Below, piece by piece: positions 42,432 to 50,772 of a DNA stretch of 61,898 nt. The number at the start of each line of letters is the position of its first letter. Positions within the stretch are counted from its first letter, which is position 1. Under the pieces are notes generated by a model. It was not told the origin of the DNA. It was given only the letters and a program-made list of their open reading frames with translations, and did no database searches. The DNA is from Actinomycetes bacterium (GTDB taxonomy: Bacteria > Actinomycetota > Acidimicrobiia > Acidimicrobiales > RAAP-2), in the NCBI GenBank assembly GCA_021791895.1, contig JAJYVS010000015.1, positions 1 through 61,898 on the forward strand, read 5' to 3'. The translations under genes and the position numbers were made by a program.

Positions 42432-42908
42432 CTACCCCGCCCGCCCCTCGGCGGGCGCCCGCTGCAAGAGGAAGGTCCCGGTGGCCCGGGAGCACAGCGC
42501 CCCGTCGGGCCCCCGCAGGGTGGCCTCGCCGTAGGCGACCTGCCTCGCCATCCGCACCACCTCGCCCCGCAGGCGGTAGGTGGTCCCGGGGGCAGCCGGC
42601 CGCATGGTCTCGGTCTTGAGCTCGAGGGTGGCCCGGGCCCGGTCCCCCCGGGCGAGCGCGGCGTTGATTGCGAAGTTGATGCACGCGTCGAGGAGCAGCG
42701 AGTGCACCCCGGCCTGGACGGTCCCCCCGGTGTTGCAAGCAAGCTCGGTCGGGGTGAACGAGCCCTCCACCCAGCCCAGGTCCTCGCCGTCGACCCCGTA
42801 GGCCTCGAGGGACGCGCCCACCTGGCCGATGAGGGGCATCCCGCCGTCGCCGAGCCAGCGATCCATGTTCCGGGGCGCGTTCGGCGCGCCGGTCGTCGAG
42901 TCGGTCAT
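42432..42908 (-). CDS. PaaI-like hotdog-fold thioesterase
   Basis: 158 residues from ATG 42908, nine bases after a TAACGT hexamer. The hotdog core is seen in AGVHSLLLDACINFAINAAL, ATLELKTETMRPA and RLRGEVVRMARQVAYGEATL, the PaaI pattern. Such proteins hydrolyse acyl-CoA thioesters. It is divergent from the acetyl-CoA acetyltransferase gene, which suits a role in acyl-CoA turnover. Confidence 0.82.
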   Translation of the reverse strand: MTDSTTGAPNAPRNMDRWLGDGGMPLIGQVGASLEAYGVDGEDLGWVEGSFTPTELACNTGGTVQAGVHSLLLDACINFAINAALARGDRARATLELKTETMRPAAPGTTYRLRGEVVRMARQVAYGEATLRGPDGALCSRATGTFLLQRAPAEGRAG

Positions 42909-43008
42909 CGGACGGGCACGTTAGCCCGCCCGGACGTGGCCCCAGGGGCCCGAACTAGGCTGGGGACGGTTCGCGGTCCGGATCGACCGGCCTTCGGAAG
43001 GAGAGTCC

Positions 43009-44187
43009 ATGACCACCGCCGTCATCGTCGACGCCGTTCGTACCCCCGGGGGCAGGCGCAACGGCAAGCTCCGGAACTGGCACGCCGTCGACCTGGCCTC
43101 CGAGCCGCTCAAGGCCCTCCAGGCTCGTAACGGTTTCGAGCCCGAGCAGATCGACGACGTGATCACCGGCTGCGTCATGCAGGTCGGGGAGCAGTCCCTC
43201 AACATCGGCCGCTCGGCGGTGCTCGCGGCCGGCTGGCCCGAGTCGGTGCCGGCGACGACGGTCGACCGCCAGTGCGGGTCGTCCCAGCAGGCCGTGCACT
43301 TCGCGGCCCAGGGGGTCATGGCCGGGGCCTACGACATGGTCGTGGCCGCCGGCGTCGAGGCCATGACCCGGGTGCCGATGGGCTCCTCGGTCGTGCGCGA
43401 GGTCGGGTTCCCCTTCGGGCCCCGGGTCCAGGCCCGCTACGCCCCGGTCGGCGGTCTCGTCAGCCAGGGCATCGGCGCCGAGATGATCGCCGACCAATGG
43501 GGCATCAGCCGCCACGACCTCGACGCCTACGGGGCCCGGAGCCAGCAGCGGGCCGCTCGGGCCACCGCCGAGGGTCGCTTCGAGCGCGAGATTATCGAGA
43601 TCCCGATTCGCGACGACGAGGGCAACGACACCGCCGAGATCTTCAAGACCGACGAGGGGATCCGCCCCGACACCACGGTCGAGACCCTGGCCAACCTGAA
43701 GCCCGCCTTCAAGGAGGACGGCAAGGTCACCGCCGGGAACTCCTCCCAGATCACCGACGGCGCGTCGGGCACGCTCATCATGAGCGAGGAGAGGGCCTCG
43801 GCCATGGGCTACACGCCGCGAGCCCGGTTCGTGGCGTTCGCCGTCACCGGGGCCGACCCGGTGACCATGCTCACCGGCCCGATCCCGGCGACAAGGATGG
43901 TCCTCGAGCGGGCCAAGCTCTCGATCGACGACATCGACGTGGTCGAGATCAACGAGGCCTTCGCCTCGGTCGTCTTGGCCTGGGAGAAGGAGCTGCACCC
44001 GGACATGGAGCGGGTCAACGTGAACGGCGGGGCCATCGCCCTCGGCCACCCGCTCGGCGCCTCGGGGGCCAAGCTGCTCTCCACCCTGCTCAACGAGCTC
44101 GAGCGGACGAGCGGCCGCTACGGCCTGCTCACCATGTGCGAGGGCGGCGGGCTGGCCAACGCCTGCATCATCGAGCGGCTGGGTTGA
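43009..44187 (+). CDS. Acetyl-CoA acetyltransferase (thiolase)
   Basis: 392 residues; a strong AAGGAGAG site precedes the ATG. The acyl-binding Cys lies in TVDRQCGSSQQAVHFA, the conserved His is in GGAIALGHPLGASGAKLL, and the C-terminal catalytic Cys in MCEGGGLANACII. All are as in biosynthetic or degradative thiolases. The enzyme condenses or cleaves acetyl-CoA units in fatty-acid or steroid pathways. No hydroxyacyl-CoA dehydrogenase or hydratase lies beside it, so the pathway is not defined here. Confidence 0.93.
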   Translation: MTTAVIVDAVRTPGGRRNGKLRNWHAVDLASEPLKALQARNGFEPEQIDDVITGCVMQVGEQSLNIGRSAVLAAGWPESVPATTVDRQCGSSQQAVHFAAQGVMAGAYDMVVAAGVEAMTRVPMGSSVVREVGFPFGPRVQARYAPVGGLVSQGIGAEMIADQWGISRHDLDAYGARSQQRAARATAEGRFEREIIEIPIRDDEGNDTAEIFKTDEGIRPDTTVETLANLKPAFKEDGKVTAGNSSQITDGASGTLIMSEERASAMGYTPRARFVAFAVTGADPVTMLTGPIPATRMVLERAKLSIDDIDVVEINEAFASVVLAWEKELHPDMERVNVNGGAIALGHPLGASGAKLLSTLLNELERTSGRYGLLTMCEGGGLANACIIERLG

Positions 44188-44190
44188 ACC

Positions 44191-44508
44191 TCAGCGATAG
44201 GTCGTCGCCATGATGAAGGCGGCGAAGATGACGACCAGCCCGGCGACGAGGTACCACACCGAGACCGCGCCGGGCAGCACCGTCAGATAGTTGAGCAGGA
44301 TCATCAGGATCCCGAGCACCATCAACGCGAGGATCGCCGGGCCGAACCACGGCGCGCTGCGGCGCACGGTGGTGGGGACCGGGCGGGTGTAGCGGCCGCT
44401 CTGCTCGGCCGGCGTGTAGCGGCCGACTCCCTTCGTCGACGGTCCGCCCTTGGGGGTCGTCCGGCCCCCGCGCGCGGCGCGCCCTGAACGGCTGCTCGAT
44501 TTGGCCAC
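44191..44508 (-). CDS. crgA: Cell-division protein CrgA
   Basis: 105 residues. A Lys/Ser/Arg-rich N-terminal tail (SSSRSGRAARGGRTTPKGG) is followed by a PAEQSGRYT-like region and two membrane helices (PAILALMVLGILMILLNYL and SVWYLVAGLVVIFAAFIM) ending in ATTYR. This is the CrgA family, which links FtsZ, FtsQ, FtsI and CwsA at the septum. Its place next to pabA/trpG and pknB matches M. tuberculosis. The GTG start lies eight bases after a TAGTCT hexamer. Confidence 0.85.
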   Translation of the reverse strand: MAKSSSRSGRAARGGRTTPKGGPSTKGVGRYTPAEQSGRYTRPVPTTVRRSAPWFGPAILALMVLGILMILLNYLTVLPGAVSVWYLVAGLVVIFAAFIMATTYR

Positions 44509-44556
44509 GGTCCACGAGACTAGCGATTGGGACCCGCCCGGTACCATGGCACCACC

Positions 44557-45141
44557 GTGGGAGCCAAGATCCTGCTCGTCGACAACTACGACTCCTTCGT
44601 CTACAACCTCGTCCAGGAGCTCGGTGAGCTGGGGGCCGAGCCGGTCGTGCACCGCAACGACGCCGTCACGGTGGCCGAGATCGAGGCGTGGAGACCCGAC
44701 GGGATCGTCATCTCGCCGGGCCCGGGCCGGCCCGAGTCGGCGGGCATCTCCATGGCGGTGGTGGCGCACTTCGCCGGCCGGGTCCCGGTCCTCGGGGTCT
44801 GCCTCGGCCACCAGTGCATCGGCGAGGTGTACGGGGGGAAGACGGTCTCGGCGCCGACCCTCATGCACGGCAAGACCTCGCAGATCCACCACGACGGCCG
44901 GGGGCTCTTCGCCGGCCTGCCCGACCCCTTCGTCGCCACGAGGTACCACTCCCTCGTCACCGAGCCCGCCTCGGTGCCCGATGTCCTCGAGGTCAGCGCG
45001 ACGACGGCCGATGGGGTGGTGATGGGGCTGCGCCACCGCGAACTGGCGGTCGAGGGCGTCCAATTCCACCCCGAGTCGGTGCTGACCGCCTCGGGCAGGG
45101 CCCTGCTCACCAACTTCCTCGGTCAGCTCCAGCCGGCCTGA
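44557..45141 (+). CDS. pabA: Anthranilate/aminodeoxychorismate synthase glutamine amidotransferase subunit
   Basis: 194 residues from GTG 44557, nine bases after a TACCAT hexamer. The class I glutamine amidotransferase triad is Cys in VLGVCLGHQC, and His plus Glu in EGVQFHPESVLT. It supplies ammonia for anthranilate (tryptophan) or aminodeoxychorismate (folate) synthesis; the name trpG is used for the homologue next to pknB in M. tuberculosis. The synthetase partner is not in the window. The divergent crgA start is 48 bases away. Confidence 0.9.
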   Translation: MGAKILLVDNYDSFVYNLVQELGELGAEPVVHRNDAVTVAEIEAWRPDGIVISPGPGRPESAGISMAVVAHFAGRVPVLGVCLGHQCIGEVYGGKTVSAPTLMHGKTSQIHHDGRGLFAGLPDPFVATRYHSLVTEPASVPDVLEVSATTADGVVMGLRHRELAVEGVQFHPESVLTASGRALLTNFLGQLQPA

Positions 45142-45266
45142 CCGAGGATCTCGGCCGGGGCGAAGGACCTCCCGCGCCACGGCCACGACGTCGAACGTCG
45201 CGAGCCCCGTCGTCTGACGCCGCGCCGATCACCTCCTCGCCCGACGCGGCACTCCGGCCCCCCTTG

Positions 45267-45284
45267 GCCCCGGCGCGCCGGGGC
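45267..45284 (-). terminator. GC-rich hairpin immediately after pknB
   Basis: GCCCCGGCGCGCCGGGGC is a perfect palindrome giving a 7-bp stem with a four-base loop, directly abutting the pknB stop codon at 45285-45287. It lacks a T-run. Because pabA converges on pknB from the other side, it could serve both genes. Confidence 0.5.
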
Positions 45285-47210
45285 TCAGGGGATGGTGGTG
45301 GTGGTCGTGGAGGTCGTGGAGGTCGTGGTCGACGGGGCGCTGCACACGGTGATGGTCACGGTGGCCGGGAGGTTCACCTGGGTCCCGGCCGGGGGGTTCT
45401 GGCTGACCACGTCGCCGTCGTTGGCGCCCTGGCACGAATTGGTGGTCGCCGTGGCCACGGTCACCCCCTGACCCTGCAGGACGGTGGTGGCGGCGGCCTG
45501 GGTCTGGGTGACCACGTTCTTCAGCACCACCTGGCAGGGCCCGGTCGAGATCACCAGGTTGACCGAGCTGCCCCTGCTGATGCCGGTCCCGGCCGGGGGG
45601 CTCGACCCCGACACCTCGCCCGAGGGGTAGGTGTTGGAGCAGGCCTGGGTCTGGCTCCCGACCGAGAGCGACAACCCCGTCAGCTGGGCCGCCGCCTGTT
45701 GGGGGGACAGCCCGGTCAGGTTGGGCACCGACACCTGGTTGGTCGGCTGGGGGATGGAGATGGTCACAGTCGAGCCGCGCCGGATCACGCTGCCGGCAAC
45801 CGGCGACTGGGAGAGCACGAAGTTCTGCTGCCCGCTGCTCGTGACGAACTTCACCTTGTAGTGCAGATGGCTGTTGGTCAGGACCGCCTCGGCCGAGGCC
45901 AGGTCGAGCCCGCTCACGCTCGGCACCTTCACCGTCGCGTCGCCCGTGCTCACCACGAGGTTCACCACCGCGTGCTTGGAGACCCGGGCTCCGGGCGCGG
46001 GGTCAGTGGAGATGACCGTGCCGGCCGCTGACCGGTCGACCCGGTTGGTGGTGGTGCCGATGACGAGGCCGTCGTTGGCCAGGATCCGCTCGGCCTGCAC
46101 CAGTGGCTTGCCCACCACGTTGGGCAGGGCGAAGCCGCCGGTGAAGGTGGACACGAGCAGATAGGCGACCACCCCGAGCGCGCCCAGCGACGCCGCGAGG
46201 AGGGCGAACCAGCCGAAGCGCCGCCCGCGGCCCCCGGCCGGTTGGCGTTGGGGCGCGCTCCAGGCCCTCGTCCGGGGGAAGGCCTGGGTCGCCCTGGCCT
46301 GGACCCCGGTGGCGTTGACGCTCCCGATTACGCCGGTGGCGGCCAGGTTCCCGTTGGGCGGGCCGGCCAGGACCGGCTGCCCGTCGAGGTAGCGCAGCAG
46401 GTCGCCCTGGAAGTCCTCGGCGCTCTGGTAGCGCTGGTCCGGCAGCTTGGCCATCGCCTTCATGACCACCGCCTCGAGCTCGGGCGGCACCGTCTCGAGG
46501 AGCTGGCGGGGGGTGGGCGGCACGTCGCGCACGTGCTTGGAGGCCACCGACACCGGGGTGTCGCCGAGGAACGGCGGCCGGCCAGTGAGCATCTCGAACA
46601 GCACGACCCCGAGCGAGTAGATGTCGGTGCGGGCGTCGACCCCGAGGCCCTCGGCCTGCTCGGGCGAGAAGTAGGTGGCGGTCCCCATGACCGCACCGGT
46701 CTGGGTCAGGCTGTCCTCGGTGTTGACGGCCCGGGCGATCCCGAAGTCGGTCACCTTGACCTGACCGTCGTGGGTGATGAGGACGTTGCCCGGCTTGATG
46801 TCGCGGTGGACCACCCCGTGGCGGTGGGCCGAAGCGAGGGCCGCCGCCACCAACGAGGTGATCTCGGCGGCGCGCGCCGCGTCGAGCGGACCGGTCTCGC
46901 GCAGCACCGCCGAGAGCGGGCGCCCGTCGACGTACTCCATCACGATGAAGTAGGCGCCGGTGTCCTGCCCCCAGTCGAAGACCGGGACGATGTTGGGGTG
47001 CGAGAGCTTGGCGGCCGCCTGGGCCTCGCGCCGGAACCGCTCGACGAAGGCGCGGTCGACCGAGAGCTCCGGGAACAGGACCTTCAGGGCCACCGGCCGG
47101 TCGAGCAGGCGGTCCCGGGCCCGGTACACCTCGGCCATCCCGCCCCGGGCGACCAGGTGGGTGAGTTCGTAGCGCTCGGAGAAGACGCGGGGGACCTCGA
47201 CGGGCTGCAT
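45285..47210 (-). CDS. pknB: PASTA-domain Ser/Thr protein kinase PknB
   Basis: 641 residues. The kinase domain (about 12-275) has the invariant Lys43, catalytic HRDIKPGN (135-142), DFG (155-157) and a Thr-rich activation loop (TEDSLTQTG). A membrane helix follows the juxtamembrane region (GWFALLAASLGALGVVAYLL, about 336-356). The extracellular part has four PASTA repeats, and a Ser/Thr-rich C-terminal tail. PASTA domains bind muropeptides or lipid II; PknB phosphorylates division and wall proteins. The partner kinase PknA is absent from the neighbourhood. The tail is coded by short GTGGAGGTC-like repeats. Confidence 0.93.
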   Translation of the reverse strand: MQPVEVPRVFSERYELTHLVARGGMAEVYRARDRLLDRPVALKVLFPELSVDRAFVERFRREAQAAAKLSHPNIVPVFDWGQDTGAYFIVMEYVDGRPLSAVLRETGPLDAARAAEITSLVAAALASAHRHGVVHRDIKPGNVLITHDGQVKVTDFGIARAVNTEDSLTQTGAVMGTATYFSPEQAEGLGVDARTDIYSLGVVLFEMLTGRPPFLGDTPVSVASKHVRDVPPTPRQLLETVPPELEAVVMKAMAKLPDQRYQSAEDFQGDLLRYLDGQPVLAGPPNGNLAATGVIGSVNATGVQARATQAFPRTRAWSAPQRQPAGGRGRRFGWFALLAASLGALGVVAYLLVSTFTGGFALPNVVGKPLVQAERILANDGLVIGTTTNRVDRSAAGTVISTDPAPGARVSKHAVVNLVVSTGDATVKVPSVSGLDLASAEAVLTNSHLHYKVKFVTSSGQQNFVLSQSPVAGSVIRRGSTVTISIPQPTNQVSVPNLTGLSPQQAAAQLTGLSLSVGSQTQACSNTYPSGEVSGSSPPAGTGISRGSSVNLVISTGPCQVVLKNVVTQTQAAATTVLQGQGVTVATATTNSCQGANDGDVVSQNPPAGTQVNLPATVTITVCSAPSTTTSTTSTTTTTIP

Positions 47211-47301
47211 GGCGCTCAGAGCCTACGTGGCCCCGCGCGCCACCACGGGGCGACCACCCCGAGGCGCGGCGCCCGGCGTCCTTCGACCGATTTGGGCGCG
47301 C

Positions 47302-48846
47302 TCATCCGAGCGCCGCCTCGAGCATCTTCACCATGATCGGCCCGGCGACGGTCGCGCCGTAGGTGCCGATGGCCTGGTCCGGCACGACCACCGCCACCGC
47401 CACCTGAGGGTTGGAGGCGGGGGCGAACCCGATCATCCAGTCGGCGAGGGACTGGGTCGGAGTGCCGACCTGGGCGGTGCCGGTCTTCACCGCGGCCTGG
47501 AGCGAAGCCGGGAACCCGTCGCCGCTGGCCGTCCCCGCGGTGACCACCTTCTGCATCAACGGGACGATCTGCGACGCCGCCTGCGCCGACATGGTCTGGC
47601 GCCACAGCTGGGGCTTGTAGGTCTCGACCACCCGACCCTGGGCGTCGGTGATCTTGGCCAGAAGGTGCGGGACCATCTCCTTGCCGCCGTTGGCCACCGC
47701 GGCGGCCACCATCGCGTTCTGCAGGGCGGTGGTCTCGACGTCCTGCTGGCCGAAGGCCGAGTAGGCCTGGCCCGGGACTCCGGGGTTCCCCCCGGCGCTC
47801 AGCTCCTTGGCCGTCGGGTACAGCGAGGGTTGGACGGCGTAGCCGACCGTGGCGTTGTCCGGTGCCAGGTCGAGGGGCGGGCGGAAGTTGAACCCGAACA
47901 GGCTCGCCTCCTGGGAGAGCGAGAAGCCGCCGAGCAACAGGCCGAGCTCGGCGTAGCCCGGGTCGCAGGACTGGGGCAGCATGCTCTGGATGGTGCCGCC
48001 GCAGGGGGTCGCGAGCGCCGCGGTGTCGGCGTCGTTGCAGATGCTCTTGTTGGTGTCCGGCAGGGCCTGGCACAACGAGACCGGGTAGTTGTAGGTGGCG
48101 AGGGCGGGGTCCAGGTTGAAGATGGCGGCGGTCGTGACCACCTTGGCCGTCGACCCCGGCTGGATCGGGTAGTAGGTGGCCAACGGCAGGATCGGCTTGT
48201 AGCCCTCGGCGTCGGGGAGGTTGTCGAGGTACTCGGCCGCCGACGCCGTCTTCGGGTTGGTGGAGGTGAGCGGAGTCGGGTCGTACGTGGGCTGGGAGGC
48301 CATGGCCAGCACGGCACCGGTCTTCGGATCGAGCACCACGATGGCGCCGTCCTTGTTCGACCCCTGGATGCTGGCCAGCTGCTGCATCGCCGCCTGCTGG
48401 AGGCTCGGGACCACGGTCAAGGTGATGTCGTCGGTGGTCGGCGGGGGCGGGGAGAGCAGCTGGCTCAGGGTCTGGATCGACTGCTTGTGCAGGCCGAGCT
48501 GGGCGCTGTAGTAGCCCTCGACGCCGGTGTCGCACCCGACGACTGGCACCGCGTCGTTGCACACCCCGACGATCTGGGAGAAGAGCGAACCGGTCGGGTA
48601 CTGGCGCTGGAACTGGTAGGCGCCCGAGTGCGGTGGGGCCACCCGCACCGACTGGGCGAGCACGGTCCCGTCGGCGGCGAAGATGTCGCCGCGTTGGTTG
48701 TCGAAGCTCACCACGTTGTTGACCGGGTTCGTGGCCGAGTGCGCGAGCGCCGGGGCCCGCCGGAACTGGATGTTGGTCAGCTGGACGATGATCAGTCCGA
48801 AGCAGAGGATCAAGAGGATCCCGAGCCAGCGAATGCGTCTGCTCAT
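47302..48846 (-). CDS. pbpA: Penicillin-binding protein PbpA-like (class B transpeptidase)
   Basis: 514 residues. N-terminal signal anchor (WLGILLILCFGLIIVQL), a short dimerisation domain, then the transpeptidase with Ser232 in GSTAK (SxxK, 232-235) and KTGTA near the end. The second motif reads SCD (293-295) in QSCDPGYAELG, where PbpA/FtsI proteins usually have SxN. So Asn is replaced by Asp. It is encoded directly after pstP (3 bases between stop and start) with no RodA between them. It should crosslink peptidoglycan at poles or septum. Confidence 0.88.
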   Translation of the reverse strand: MSRRIRWLGILLILCFGLIIVQLTNIQFRRAPALAHSATNPVNNVVSFDNQRGDIFAADGTVLAQSVRVAPPHSGAYQFQRQYPTGSLFSQIVGVCNDAVPVVGCDTGVEGYYSAQLGLHKQSIQTLSQLLSPPPPTTDDITLTVVPSLQQAAMQQLASIQGSNKDGAIVVLDPKTGAVLAMASQPTYDPTPLTSTNPKTASAAEYLDNLPDAEGYKPILPLATYYPIQPGSTAKVVTTAAIFNLDPALATYNYPVSLCQALPDTNKSICNDADTAALATPCGGTIQSMLPQSCDPGYAELGLLLGGFSLSQEASLFGFNFRPPLDLAPDNATVGYAVQPSLYPTAKELSAGGNPGVPGQAYSAFGQQDVETTALQNAMVAAAVANGGKEMVPHLLAKITDAQGRVVETYKPQLWRQTMSAQAASQIVPLMQKVVTAGTASGDGFPASLQAAVKTGTAQVGTPTQSLADWMIGFAPASNPQVAVAVVVPDQAIGTYGATVAGPIMVKMLEAALG

Positions 48847-48849
48847 GGG

Positions 48850-50265
48850 CTACAGCCGCGTCAGGGGAGTCGAGTTCTGCTGGGCCACGAATTCGCGGTG
48901 CAGGTTGGCGATGTAGCGCTCGGCCGCCTGCAGCGAGGGCTCGGTGACCGTCCGGCGCAGGTCCCGCAGCCGGAACGCCAGGACCTCTTTGGTGGTCACG
49001 TCGGTCCGGTCGAGGAGCTTGGGTTGGATGCCGAGGAACCCGCCCGGCCGGCCCTGGTAGACGGCCAGGTTGCCGTGGTCGATGGCCACGTACCAGTTGT
49101 CCATCGCGTACCACCGGACCACCGCCACCGCCCCCGCCGGCACGGCCAGGATCAAGAGGAAGAAGAGGATCACCCGCACCGTGATGCGCCGGGGGACGCC
49201 GAGGCGCAGCCGCCGTTCGCGCCGGGTCTCCCGGACTGGTGTCAAGCGCTCGCGCTCGGGCTCCCGGTACTCGGGTGGCGAGATGGTCTGGATCGCGACC
49301 GGGGCCGCGGCCACGAACAGCTCCTCCCCCGCGTCCGCCGCGGGGGAGGCGACCGCGGGTAGAAGGCCTCGGTGGACGGTGGTGATCGTGGTGGCGTCCT
49401 CGTCCACGGGCGGCTGGGTCCGGGGGCCGGCCGGCGCCGGCCGGTCGACCGGCGGGTTCGGCCCCGGCTCCTCGAGACGGGTCGCACCCGCCTCGTCGAG
49501 CGACACCCGGGCCACGCTCGAGGACCGGGGTGGCTCCTCCTCGCCGACGAGGATGTCGACCACCACCACCGTCACGTTGTCGCTGCCCCCGTTGGCGTTG
49601 GCCCGGTCGACCAGCGACCGGGCCGCCTTGCGGGGGTCGTGCTCGGACCGCAGCACTTGGCCGATCTGCTCGACGTTCACCTCGTTGGTCAGGCCGTCGC
49701 TGCACAGGAGCAACCGGTCCCCGGTGTGTAGGTGCAGCTCCCACAGGTCGATGTCGACCTCCGGGGCCACGCCGAGCGCCCGGGTGAGGATGTGGCGGTG
49801 CGGATGGACCTCGGCCTCGGCCTCGGTCATCTCGCCGTGCCGGACCCGCTCCTCGGCCAGGCTGTGGTCGGCGGTGATCTGCTTGATGGCCCCGCCCGAC
49901 ATGAGGTAGGCCCGCGAGTCGCCCACGTTGGCGAGGCCGATCACGTCACGGCCGTCGGCGCCGACGCTGAGACCCGCCGCGGTGAGGGTGGTCCCCATGC
50001 CCCGCAGGCCGTCGACCCGGACACTCTGCTCCCATATCGCCCCGTTGGCGGCGACGAACGCCTCCCGCAGGCCGGCGATGGTGGGGTTCCGCTCGTAGGC
50101 GGCCTGGAGGGTCTCGATCGCCATCCGGGCCGCGACCTCGCCGCCCCGGGCCCCGCCCATGCCGTCGGCCACCGCGAACAGGGTGTCGCTCGCGGCGGCC
50201 CGGTCCTCGTTGGACTCGCGGGCGCGCCCGATGTCGGTGGCCAGGCCGGAACGCAAGACGGTCAC
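48850..50265 (-). CDS. pstP: PP2C-type Ser/Thr phosphatase PstP
   Basis: 471 residues from GTG 50265, overlapping the fhaB stop (GTGA). The PP2C domain (about 1-240) has metal-binding ESNEDRAAA, ADGMGGARGGEVAA, DGLTNEV and GGSDNVTVVVV motifs. A Pro-rich linker leads to a transmembrane helix (FFLLILAVPAGAVAVV) and an extracellular domain ending in QQNSTPLTRL. It removes phosphate from PknB and its substrates. The gene order with fhaA/fhaB and pbpA fits the mycobacterial module. Confidence 0.92.
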   Translation of the reverse strand: MTVLRSGLATDIGRARESNEDRAAASDTLFAVADGMGGARGGEVAARMAIETLQAAYERNPTIAGLREAFVAANGAIWEQSVRVDGLRGMGTTLTAAGLSVGADGRDVIGLANVGDSRAYLMSGGAIKQITADHSLAEERVRHGEMTEAEAEVHPHRHILTRALGVAPEVDIDLWELHLHTGDRLLLCSDGLTNEVNVEQIGQVLRSEHDPRKAARSLVDRANANGGSDNVTVVVVDILVGEEEPPRSSSVARVSLDEAGATRLEEPGPNPPVDRPAPAGPRTQPPVDEDATTITTVHRGLLPAVASPAADAGEELFVAAAPVAIQTISPPEYREPERERLTPVRETRRERRLRLGVPRRITVRVILFFLLILAVPAGAVAVVRWYAMDNWYVAIDHGNLAVYQGRPGGFLGIQPKLLDRTDVTTKEVLAFRLRDLRRTVTEPSLQAAERYIANLHREFVAQQNSTPLTRL

Positions 50266-50759
50266 CGTCGGACCTCGAAGACGGTCGCGCCGATCTGCAA
50301 CAGGTCCCCCCGGGCCAACCGGGAGGGTTGGGAGATCCGCTCCGAGTTGACATAGGTCCCGTTGGTCGATCCGAGGTCCTCCACCCACACCTGCCCGCCA
50401 CTGCGATAGATGCGGGCGTGGAGGCTCGAACTGTAGGAGTCGTAGTTCGTGGGGATCCCACAGCCGTTGGACCGGCCCACCGTGACCTCACCGTCGAGCT
50501 CGTAGACCGCCCCCTCTCGCTCACGGGGCTCGACCACCCGGAGTCGGAGCTGACGGTGGCTGCGGGTCTCGCGCAACGGACGTTGCTCGTCCTCCCGGGC
50601 CCGGCGCTGGGCCCGGCGCTGGGCCCGGGACGGCCCGGCCGGCCGGACCTCCACGAAGACCGCCCGCACCACCCGCAAGAAGAACAAGAAGATGAGGATC
50701 ACGACCAACCACTGCAGCGGCCGGATGATGGCGGAGTAGTTGGTCCCTAGGATGAGCAC
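50262..50759 (-). CDS. fhaB: FHA-domain protein FhaB
   Basis: 165 residues from GTG 50759. A membrane helix (LQWLVVILIFLFFLRVVRAV, about 14-33) is followed by a basic stretch, then a C-terminal FHA domain (EVTVGRSNGCGIP, SSLHARIYR, DLGSTNGTYVN). The FHA domain binds phosphothreonine, so it should read PknB targets; in M. tuberculosis FhaB (FipA) links to FtsZ/FtsQ. The start is near the end of fhaA. Confidence 0.88.
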   Translation of the reverse strand: MLILGTNYSAIIRPLQWLVVILIFLFFLRVVRAVFVEVRPAGPSRAQRRAQRRAREDEQRPLRETRSHRQLRLRVVEPREREGAVYELDGEVTVGRSNGCGIPTNYDSYSSSLHARIYRSGGQVWVEDLGSTNGTYVNSERISQPSRLARGDLLQIGATVFEVRR

Positions 50760-50772
50760 CTGGTTCTCACCG

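Noticed and set aside
45288-45340. Short tandem GTGGAGGTC-like units, considered as a CRISPR or satellite
   Set aside because: They code the Ser/Thr tail of PknB and have no spacers.
47216-49744. 842-residue open frame on the minus strand, considered as a possible rodA
   Set aside because: Out of frame with pbpA and pstP, no hydrophobic helices; RodA has ten.
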